From NCBI GenBank assembly GCA_944474755.1, contig OX104115.1, forward strand, positions 29,930,043 through 29,994,042: 64,000 nt of DNA. Reading direction: 5' to 3'. The notes beneath the pieces were generated by a model that was not told the origin of the DNA, searched no databases, and was given only the letters and a program-made list of their open reading frames with translations. This stretch comes from Limnoperna fortunei (lineage: Eukaryota; Mollusca; Bivalvia; Mytilida; Modiolidae). Numbering within the stretch: the first letter of the stretch is position 1; each line of letters begins with the position of its first letter. Below, piece after piece: positions 41,001-48,389 of this stretch. A program made the position numbers and the translations under genes.

Positions 41001-43134
41001 ACAATTAATAAAAGACTTTTTTATTTTATTTTAGTGGAATTTTACACTGTAAAATAATTACACGAGGCACGTAGCAGACGATGGAATACACAAAAAAGTG
41101 ACGTCGGAAATTGTTTCAATTTGTTATTGTTTCAGGTAAAATGCAGTTCGGACAGTTAGAACAACTTGTTGACACACGATTTACACGGTCATTCACTGAC
41201 GATGGCTGAAACGGACATCACGACAGACGAAATTTACGTGGCTGGGGGGAGGGGTGGTCACGTGTTTCAATGTGGGATTTTAAGGATTTATTGACTCGTA
41301 CACCTTACGGGGAGACATTTTTAGACTGAAATCGACATTCTAAAGCGAATGGCGAGGGTTTCAAACAGCTGGGATGCATCGTTTTTCGGGAAATTACGAT
41401 TTTTACATAAAAAGTGGTGTTGGACTTGCACGACTGGTAACTTTTTATTGGTTGCGCCCAGCGATTTTCTACCTATCGACAATTCGAGGACATCGATCCC
41501 AGATGCAATCGGCGTCCATTTTATTGTACCATTTTGTGTGCCTTAGGAGGAGATGTGATAACAACGTTTTCATGGGGGGTCCCTGCCACGCCCTCATTTT
41601 TGACGGGGCGTGCTAACAGGGTGAATGGGAGAAAGCCCACGGGGTATCCATTACACCGCCAAATTTTCAGCTCGATCGGATAAGAAACTTTTTGGCAGCA
41701 CTAAATTGAATTTTAGATCGGAAGAAAAGTAATAATAATATTAAAAGGACATTTGTTCAGTAGAACAAATGCACAGGAAGGTCTTTCCCTCGTTATCGTT
41801 TCTATAGGAAAAACTGGCGTTAAACGTTAAACAAGAGGCCCCAGAGGGTGAAAATCTATCATTTTACATCGTAATATACCCGTATACCCCCCCCCCTCCG
41901 GGGGTTTCTATTCCATTGTTTCTAGAACGTTCTAATTACAAAATTGAAGAAAAAAAAAGGGCCCGGCCCCTCCACCCCAGGGCCAGCATGATTTATTGTT
42001 TTTGACATGCTGTCCCTGGGTGGAGAGTTGGGCCCTTTTTGGGTTCATAGTTTTATATGCAACTATGGTTATATAAAAACCGGGAACCAGTTTTTTTGTT
42101 TATTTGTTTGTTTGTTTACTTTTCTGTTTTTAACTATATGTTTGGTATTTTAATGACTTTTCTTGACTTGTAGGGGAAGAGAAAGAGATTTATGGTAAAA
42201 GGCAAAGAACAGAACTGGCTGGAGTCACGTGACATTGTTATATAATATCACGGAGATAGTTTTATTTTATCATTCTAGGGAGTTACGATGGTCTGAAAGG
42301 ACATATATATGACATGATGCACGATCTGTAATCTCAGTGATTGTTTATTTCAGGACGACACGGATTAATATCAACGGACCATGCCGACAATTAATAAAAG
42401 ACTTTTTTATTTTATTTTAGTGGAATTTTACACTGTAAAATAATTACACGAGGCACGTAGCAGACGATGGAATACACAAAAAAGTGACGTCGGAAATTGT
42501 TTCAATTTGTTATTGTTTCAGGTAAAATGCAGTTCGGACAGTTAGAACAACTTGTTGACACACGATTTACACGGTCATTCACTGACGATGGCTGAAACGG
42601 ACATCACGACAGACGAAATTTACGTGGCTGGGGGGAGGGGTGGTCACGTGTTTCAATGTGGGATTTTAAGGATTTATTGACTCGTACACCTTACGGGGAG
42701 ACATTTTTAGACTGAAATCGACATTCTAAAGCGAATGGCGAGGGTTTCAAACAGCTGGGATGCATCGTTTTTCGGGAAATTACGATTTTTACATAAAAAG
42801 TGGTGTTGGACTTGCACGACTGGTAACTTTTTATTGGTTGCGCCCAGCGATTTTCTACCTATCGACAATTCGAGGACATCGATCCCAGATGCAATCGGCG
42901 TCCATTTTATTGTACCATTTTGTGTGCCTTAGGAGGAGATGTGATAACAACGTTTTCATGGGGGGTCCCTGCCACGCCCTCATTTTTGACGGGGCGTGCT
43001 AACAGGGTGAATGGGAGAAAGCCCACGGGGTATCCATTACACCGCCAAATTTTCAGCTCGATCGGATAAGAAACTTTTTGGCAGCACTAAATTGAATTTT
43101 AGATCGGAAGAAAAGTAATAATAATAATATAAGT

Positions 43135-43158
43135 TCATTGGTTCTACCGAACAAATGA
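43135..43158. repeat. Start hairpin of block A
   Basis: TCATTGGTTC (43135-43144) pairs with GAACAAATGA (43149-43158), nine of ten positions, around the loop TACC. Position and 3' arm (GAACAAATG) match the satellite unit-start hairpin. Confidence 0.75.
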
Positions 43159-43561
43159 GAGGCTTTCCACTTATTGCATAAATGACCTTGACATTGACTT
43201 TGGCTATATGGAAATTGAATCTTCTTTTCAAAATAAACAAAAGAAAGAAAAACCATTCGTATATCTTTTGAAATAAAAAAGGTAAAAAAATAGGACGTTA
43301 ATTGAGATAAATGACATTGACTACCAAGTGTTTGATTTTTGCATATTCAATGCTTTAAAAACAAATCATTTATTTGTATTTAACATTTTATACACACAAA
43401 AAAGCAGAATTTCCAAAAAATATTATTTGACCTTGACTGCTGTCAATATGACCTTGACCATGCTGAGGGTCAATAAAGGACCAACAGTGAAGGTCCTTTG
43501 TCAATATGTCTTAAAATTATGAAGAAATGCCTATTTATCATAAATACCCAAATTTATAAGA
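43159..43561 (+). repeat. AT-rich lead of block A with single AGGTCA-type half-sites
   Basis: No gene. Isolated TGACCTTGAC half-sites occur near 43182, 43427 and 43448. A perfect 8-bp hairpin is formed by AAAGGACC (43475-43482) and GGTCCTTT (43492-43499). The same features recur 3766 bp downstream in block B. Confidence 0.6.
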
Positions 43562-43606
43562 TGACCTTGACCTTTTACCTTGTTTCTATTTTCAAGGTCA
43601 AGGGTC
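43562..43606. promoter_or_regulatory. Nuclear-receptor-like half-site cluster A1
   Basis: TGACCTTGACCT is two AGGTCA half-sites with no spacer (DR0, minus strand). The DR1 seen in the other clusters is broken here (TTTTACCTT). An inverted TCAAGGTCA follows at 43592-43600. Heads the first, most diverged subrepeat. Confidence 0.4.
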
Positions 43607-43850
43607 ATAATGGTCTTTGGTGAAGTCCCCATGCCTCTACTATCAATAGTTAATAAGTTATCAATGAAAAAGTAAATATCTATGGTTGTAATGGGAGATA
43701 ACTCCTATAAGATGAAGTCAAATCCTTTTCCTTTAAATAGAAAAAAGTTGCGCATTTATGAGGCCGACATTTTATCCGTTATAAGTTATAAGCTATCTTT
43801 TACCGTTTCAAAGAAATAGCGATGACAAGATAATGTCAAAATTTCAAACG

Positions 43851-43895
43851 TGACCTTGACCTTTGACCTTGTGTCCATTTTCAAGGTCAAGGTCA
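43851..43895. promoter_or_regulatory. Nuclear-receptor-like half-site cluster A2
   Basis: Intact form. On the minus strand it reads AGGTCA-A-AGGTCA (DR1) and AGGTCAAGGTCA (DR0). After about 19 bp comes the inverted AAGGTCAAGGTCA, giving a perfect 13-bp inverted repeat. TCAAGGTCA equals the NR5A/ERR extended half-site consensus. Function is inferred. Confidence 0.45.
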
Positions 43896-44127
43896 ATGAT
43901 GACTAATGATATAAGGTTTCATACAAATATCTGTCATAGTTACTGAGATAACGCTATATACACTATATTTAATTGATCCAGGGGAGATAACTCTTTCAAA
44001 AGTCAAATCATTTATAGTGACCTTTCAAGACCTTAATATGATACACATTTTGGTAAAAGATTTATTTCTGTATCTCTTATGGTTCAGGAGGAGAATCGCA
44101 CACACCACAGTGTCAAAATTTAGAATG

Positions 44128-44172
44128 TGACCTTGACCTTTGACCTTGTGACCATTTTCAAGGTCAAGGTCA
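44128..44172. promoter_or_regulatory. Nuclear-receptor-like half-site cluster A3
   Basis: Same intact DR0, DR1 and inverted AAGGTCAAGGTCA arrangement as A2, with GACC in place of GTCC in the spacer. Confidence 0.45.
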
Positions 44173-44550
44173 ATGATGACCAACTGTGAAATATCTAGTC
44201 TCTGTCACCTCTGGTTCATGAGTTACTATGGTACAAAATGTACTTCCAATAAATAAGGGGAAATAACTCCTACAAAGAGTCGTCAAAATACTTTGCGCGA
44301 TATGTAACAAATTGTCGCAATCAAGATCTGACCATTTTGCAACAATTTTTATTGCGAAATCTTTTACGGTTTCAAAGTTTATCTGCACACAAGCTTTTTA
44401 TGACAGGGGAAATAACTCCGTAAAGAAAAAGTGTTCGGTGTGACAGGGTTAACTGCGAATGCGTAATGTCTCATACATCCATAGTACAAAATGTCTTTAC
44501 GACATGTCGCGAAACAAAATTTATAATGGGATAACAAAACTTGGCGGAAG

Positions 44551-44574
44551 AATAATAAGAATAATAATAATAAG
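44551..44574 (+). repeat. (AAT)n microsatellite, block A end
   Basis: AATAATAAG followed by (AAT)n, leading into AAGAAACAG and the terminal hairpin. The block B equivalent is at 48317-48340. Confidence 0.85.
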
Positions 44575-44591
44575 AAACAGACAAAATGCAA

Positions 44592-44623
44592 TAAGTCTTT
44601 CCACTGGAAAGTGGAAAGCCTTA
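44592..44623. repeat. Terminal hairpin of block A
   Basis: Core CTTTCCACT (44597-44605) pairs perfectly with AGTGGAAAG (44610-44618) around GGAA. With one T/C mismatch the stem extends to TAAG and CTTA (13 of 14 positions). In block B the equivalent hairpin (48358-48389) is the last thing before the array, so this looks like an element end. Confidence 0.8.
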
Positions 44624-44651
44624 ATAATAATAAGAAACAGAAGAATAACAG

Positions 44652-44683
44652 TAAGGCATTCCACTCGGAAGTGGAAAGCCTTA
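44652..44683. repeat. Second terminal-type hairpin, absent from block B
   Basis: TAAGGCATTCCACT (44652-44665) pairs with AGTGGAAAGCCTTA (44670-44683) at 13 of 14 positions around CGGA. It is a diverged tandem copy, about 60 bp on, of the hairpin at 44592-44623, including the preceding AATAATAAGAAACAG. Confidence 0.8.
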
Positions 44684-44696
44684 ATAATATAGGTTC

Positions 44697-44717
44697 ATTT
44701 GTGACTTCGCCACAAAT
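44697..44717. repeat. Start hairpin of block M
   Basis: ATTTGTG (44697-44703) pairs with CACAAAT (44711-44717) around a 7-nt loop. It follows TTAATAATATAGG and sits where the unit-start hairpin sits in the satellite, but with a different loop and inner stem. Confidence 0.6.
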
Positions 44718-44792
44718 AATCATGGCTTACCACTTCCATCGACATTTTTTTCACCGCGGCGTAAAAAAATTTCAGTTTTTTTTGTTTTTTTC

Positions 44793-44802
44793 TATATAAA
44801 AA
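44793..44802 (+). promoter_or_regulatory. TATA-like motif in diverged homologue
   Basis: TATATAAAAA, the same ten bases as at 12963-12972 in the satellite unit, upstream of the conserved E-box here as well. The intervening distance is larger because of the tRNA-like insertion. Confidence 0.3.
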
Positions 44803-44865
44803 TCCATAATTGCATAAAATATACGTGAAACGTAGCAGAAAACCATGCAAAAATGGCCTGTCACA

Positions 44866-44930
44866 TCCTAGTCTCGAACCGACGATGTCAGTATTGGAAG
44901 ACAGAGATGTAACCACTGCGCCACGGAAGC
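44866..44930 (-). ncRNA. Degenerate tRNA-like / SINE-head sequence
   Basis: On the minus strand the sequence starts GCTTCCGTGGCGCAGTGG. It has a good A box (TGGCGCAGTGG, 44913-44923) and a B-box-like GGTTCGAGACT (44870-44880) at tRNA spacing. The 3' acceptor arm does not pair with the 5' GCTTCCG and the T stem is poor, so it is not a working tRNA. Most likely a decayed tRNA pseudogene or the head of a tRNA-derived SINE. No poly-A or simple-repeat tail was identified with confidence. Confidence 0.6.
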
Positions 44931-45094
44931 TTGTTGTTGAAATGTCAAATTTTGACGTATATATACCTTCTATGTGTTTTCTACATTTAAAATACAAAGA
45001 CATTTTATATTGTTTTCGTGTATTTACCAATGAAATAAATAAGAAAGAGATAAAATTCTATGATTTTTATTTATGAAATACATATAGAACGCTT

Positions 45095-45905
45095 TGATCT
45101 GAATGTCACGTGACCAGGCTATATATATTATCGTGGACTTAGTTTTAAACCATTCACTTGGGGGGCTGACATTGGACAGATAACATGGATATATTACATA
45201 TGATCGCGATATACATATAAGTATCATCAAAATTACGTTTCGCGACGTCAACAGTGATGCTATTTTGACAGTTTAATTCAAAGGAATGTTACTTTCAATT
45301 CATTGAAATAGGGAAACCGTTTCTTTGTTCGGTAAAATACAGCAGTCGTGCTTACCGGACGACACTCGATCGCGTCCATTTTATTGTCATTTCAAATAAA
45401 TGCAAGTAGAAAAAATGTTTGTTTCAGCTAGAACAACTCATGAAGACACAATTCAGATGTATATTTTAAGGATTAATCTATGCACAAACATTCAACCGCT
45501 GAAATCTAGGGGGTCACAATGGAGTCTCGACATTTGATTTTTTCTGCCGATTTTCGAGTTTGTTGACATTTATGCACATCCGAGATACTTGGTTGGGGTA
45601 AAATCGACATTCTAAATCGATTGGCACCATTTTCGAAAAGCGAGGATTTATGGTTTTTCTGAAAATCGCGATTTTTGCATAAAAAACCTATCTTCAACTT
45701 TCATGACCTGGAAATGTTTGTATCGTTCGACAGAACGATTTCTACTGTAGCGACAATTTAAGGACATCCATCCCCGAACGATTTGGCGTCCATTTTGTTT
45801 CACCATTCTGTGTGGGCTAGGATGAAATCTGCACACTACATTCTTATGGGGTCCCTTAGAAACACCCCCCCCCCTTATTTTTGCAGGCTGGCGGAATACC
45901 CTAAA
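45095..45905 (+). repeat. Diverged homologue of the satellite unit
   Basis: Collinear with satellite positions of about 13107-13895. Best matched section: 45601-45856 against 13608-13863, with only 2 bp net length change. Shared islands include AAATCGACATTCTAAA, CGATTTTT-CATAAAAA, GCGACAATT/TCGACAATT, GGCGTCCATTTT, ACCATT-TGTGTG and ATGGGG-GTCCCT. Upstream, GTCACGTGAC (45105), TTTTAAGGATT (about 45464) and CTAGAACAACT (about 45427) also match. The stretch between is too diverged for me to align. Neither satellite open frame survives: the 65-codon ATG is TTG (45621) with TGA at codon 14 (45660), and the 80-codon ATG is ATT (45646) with TAG at 45748. It is therefore an old, independently diverged family member, not a recent array unit. 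Confidence 0.85.
45105..45114. promoter_or_regulatory. Conserved GTCACGTGAC in diverged homologue
   Basis: All ten bases identical to the satellite palindrome, while neighbouring bases differ. Conservation of a site amid diverged flank is suggestive but could be chance over so short a motif. Confidence 0.45.
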
Positions 45906-46023
45906 ATTCCACATGTTTTTGCCCATGCCTGGCACCAAATTGTATTGCGACATGTAGCAAGCTAAAAAAACAAAGCGAATCCAAAGGTACAAAAATTCAC
46001 ATGTCGCTGTACTGAAACACAGG

Positions 46024-46068
46024 TGACCTTGACCTTTGACCTTGTGGCCTTGGGCAAGGTCGAGGTGA
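46024..46068. promoter_or_regulatory. Nuclear-receptor-like half-site cluster C1
   Basis: DR0 and DR1 are intact on the minus strand, but the inverted arm has decayed (AAGGTCGAGGTGA). Confidence 0.4.
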
Positions 46069-46158
46069 AAGTTGACATTTTACCTATTACAAGTTATTGC
46101 CTATCTTTTACGGTTTCAAGGGAATAGCGATGGCGAGACAATGTCAAAATTGAGAACG

Positions 46159-46203
46159 TGACCTTGACCTTTGACCTTGTGTCCATTTTCAAGGTCAAGG
46201 TCA
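46159..46203. promoter_or_regulatory. Nuclear-receptor-like half-site cluster C2
   Basis: Intact DR0, DR1 and inverted AAGGTCAAGGTCA; the cluster itself equals A2. Confidence 0.45.
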
Positions 46204-46446
46204 ATGATGACCAATGATATAAGGTTTCATGTATATATCTGTTATAGTTACTGAGATATAGTGATCTAATGTAACTCACAATGCATTTTATTGGACTAAG
46301 GGGAGACAACTCTTACAAAATGTCAAATAAAAAAAGTGACGATTCAAGATCTTAATATGATACACATTTTGGTAAAGGTTTCAGTTCTCTATCTATTATA
46401 GTAAAGGAGGAGATCTGCACACAACAAAGGGTCAAAAATTAGAACA

Positions 46447-46491
46447 TGACCTTGACCTTTGACCTTGTGACCTTTTTCATGGTCAAGGTCA
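46447..46491. promoter_or_regulatory. Nuclear-receptor-like half-site cluster C3
   Basis: Intact DR0 and DR1; the inverted arm has one change (TCATGGTCAAGGTCA). Confidence 0.4.
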
Positions 46492-46872
46492 ACGATGACC
46501 AACTGTGAAATATCTAGTCTTTATCACCTCTGGTTCATGAGTTACAATGGTACAAAATGTGCTTTCAATAAATAAGGGGAAATAACTCCTACAAGGAGTC
46601 GTCAAAATACATTGCGCGATATGTAACAAATTGTCGCAATCAATAGCTGACCATTTTGCAACAAATTATATTGCGACATCTTTTACGGTTTCAAAGTTTA
46701 TCTGCACACAATCTTTTTCATGACAGGGGAAATAACTCCGTAAAGAAAAAGTGTTCGGTGTGACAGGGTCAACTGCGAAAGCGTAATGTCTCATACACCC
46801 ATAGTACAAAAGGTCTTTTCGACATGTCGCGAAACAAAATTTATAATGGGAAAAGAAAACTTGGCGGAAAAA

Positions 46873-46896
46873 AATAAGAATAATAATAATAAATAT
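46873..46896 (+). repeat. (AAT)n at the M/B junction
   Basis: The AATAAG-(AAT)n run ends block C and leads without a terminal hairpin into AATATAAGTTC, the start of block B. Confidence 0.8.
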
Positions 46897-46900
46897 AAGT

Positions 46901-46924
46901 TCATTGGTTCTACCGAACAAATGA
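46901..46924. repeat. Start hairpin of block B
   Basis: Same sequence as the block A start hairpin, 3766 bp downstream. Confidence 0.75.
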
Positions 46925-47327
46925 GAGGCTTTCCACTTATTGCATAAATGACCTTGACATTGACTTTGGCTATATGGAAATTGAATCTTCTTTTCAAAAT
47001 AAACAAAAGAAAGAAAAACCATTCGTATATCTTTTGAAATAAAAAAGGTAAAAAAATAGGACGTTAATTGAGATAAATGACATTGACTACCAAGTGTTTG
47101 ATTTTTGCATATTCAATGCTTTAAAAACAAATCATTTATTTGTATTTAACATTTTATACACACAAAAAAGCAGAATTTCCAAAAAATATTATTTGACCTT
47201 GACTGCTGTCAATATGACCTTGACCATGCTGAGGGTCAATAAAGGACCAACAGTGAAGGTCCTTTGTCAATATGTCTTAAAATTATGAAGAAATGCCTAT
47301 TTATCATAAATACCCAAATTTATAAGA

Positions 47328-47372
47328 TGACCTTGACCTTTTACCTTGTTTCTATTTTCAAGGTCAAGGGTC
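47328..47372. promoter_or_regulatory. Nuclear-receptor-like half-site cluster B1
   Basis: Same as A1: DR0 kept, DR1 broken, inverted TCAAGGTCA present. Confidence 0.4.
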
Positions 47373-47616
47373 ATAATGGTCTTTGGTGAAGTCCCCATGC
47401 CTCTACTATCAATAGTTAATAAGTTATCAATGAAAAAGTAAATATCTATGGTTGTAATGGGAGATAACTCCTATAAGATGAAGTCAAATCCTTTTCCTTT
47501 AAATAGAAAAAAGTTGCGCATTTATGAGGCCGACATTTTATCCGTTATAAGTTATAAGCTATCTTTTACCGTTTCAAAGAAATAGCGATGACAAGATAAT
47601 GTCAAAATTTCAAACG

Positions 47617-47661
47617 TGACCTTGACCTTTGACCTTGTGTCCATTTTCAAGGTCAAGGTCA
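47617..47661. promoter_or_regulatory. Nuclear-receptor-like half-site cluster B2
   Basis: Same as A2: intact DR0, DR1 and 13-bp inverted partner. Confidence 0.45.
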
Positions 47662-47893
47662 ATGATGACTAATGATATAAGGTTTCATACAAATATCTGT
47701 CATAGTTACTGAGATAACGCTATATACACTATATTTAATTGATCCAGGGGAGATAACTCTTTCAAAAGTCAAATCATTTATAGTGACCTTTCAAGACCTT
47801 AATATGATACACATTTTGGTAAAAGATTTATTTCTGTATCTCTTATGGTTCAGGAGGAGAATCGCACACACCACAGTGTCAAAATTTAGAATG

Positions 47894-47938
47894 TGACCTT
47901 GACCTTTGACCTTGTGACCATTTTCAAGGTCAAGGTCA
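47894..47938. promoter_or_regulatory. Nuclear-receptor-like half-site cluster B3
   Basis: Same as A3: intact DR0, DR1 and inverted partner. Confidence 0.45.
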
Positions 47939-48357
47939 ATGATGACCAACTGTGAAATATCTAGTCTCTGTCACCTCTGGTTCATGAGTTACTATGGTAC
48001 AAAATGTACTTCCAATAAATAAGGGGAAATAACTCCTACAAAGAGTCGTCAAAATACTTTGCGCGATATGTAACAAATTGTCGCAATCAAGATCTGACCA
48101 TTTTGCAACAATTTTTATTGCGAAATCTTTTACGGTTTCAAAGTTTATCTGCACACAAGCTTTTTATGACAGGGGAAATAACTCAGTAAAGAAAAAGTGT
48201 TCGGTGTGACAGGGTTAACTGCGAATGCGTAATGTCTCATACATCCATAGTACAAAATGTCTTTACGACATGTCGCGAAACAAAATTTATAATGGGATAA
48301 CAAAACTTGGCGGAAGAATAATAAGAATAATAATAATAAGAAACAGACAAAATGCAA

Positions 48358-48389
48358 TAAGTCTTTCCACTGGAAAGTGGAAAGCCTTA
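48358..48389. repeat. Terminal hairpin of block B at the array junction
   Basis: Same 13-of-14-bp stem as 44592-44623. Array sequence ATTAAAAGGAC begins at 48390, so the hairpin marks the right end of the interruption. Confidence 0.8.

Larger units (their letters stand above)
9973..43125 (+). repeat. Satellite array, plus-orientation arm (middle arm)
   Basis: One truncated and 23 complete head-to-tail units. Complete units start at 11247, 12634, 14020, 15406, 16792, 18178, 19564, 20950, 22336, 23722, 25109, 26495, 27881, 29267, 30653, 32039, 33425, 34811, 36197, 37583, 38969, 40355 and 41741. Period is 1386 bp; the units starting at 11247 and 23722 are 1387 bp because they have 11 rather than 10 C in the homopolymer. 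By eye copies are otherwise indistinguishable, which implies recent amplification or strong homogenisation by unequal exchange or gene conversion. No rRNA, tRNA, snRNA, histone or other known tandem gene was recognised. The arm stops inside the (AAT)n run at a unit boundary, where the interruption begins. Confidence 0.97.
43126..44625 (+). repeat. Block A, left 1500-bp direct repeat
   Basis: Matches block B at a constant offset of 3766 from AATATAAGTTC (43126) to CCTTAAT (44625). One difference was noticed: C at 44419 versus A at 48185. Internal order: hairpin (43135-43158), AT-rich lead, three subrepeats of roughly 280 bp each led by a TGACCTTGACCT cluster (43562, 43851, 44128), GGGNAATAACTC-type motifs (43693, 43981, 44257, 44406), the palindrome CGACATGTCG (44500-44509), (AAT)n and a terminal hairpin. 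No coding capacity: open frames here are short and low-complexity. Confidence 0.9.
44626..46891 (+). repeat. Block M, middle of the interruption
   Basis: Contains, in order: a second terminal-type hairpin, an (AAT)-hairpin start, a TATA-like motif, a tRNA-like insertion, the diverged satellite homologue, and a shortened, diverged copy of the TGACCTTGACC subrepeat region ending in (AAT)n. It therefore has the same start and end architecture as a satellite unit, enlarged by the tRNA-like piece and the subrepeats. No gene was recognised. Confidence 0.7.
46018..46891 (+). repeat. Block C, diverged and shortened copy of the block A subrepeat region
   Basis: From about 46159 to 46870 it follows block A positions of about 43851-44550 at offsets of 2308-2320, with scattered substitutions. 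The first subrepeat (46024-46158) is shorter than its block A counterpart. It ends in ACTTGGCGGAAA and (AAT)n running directly into block B. Confidence 0.8.

Noticed and set aside
44592..44625. Canonical Helitron 3' end
   Set aside because: A hairpin precedes the end, but the following bases are CTTAAT, not CTRR, and the insertion is not clearly between A and T. A Helentron-like relation remains only a possibility.
44379..45030. Open frames of 60-118 codons in the interruption (for example at 44379-44723, 44695-45030, 45648-45992 and 46666-47022)
   Set aside because: They are short, rich in Leu/Phe/Tyr from AAT and T-rich repeats, and overlap on both strands. They match no family I know and change ends with repeat boundaries.
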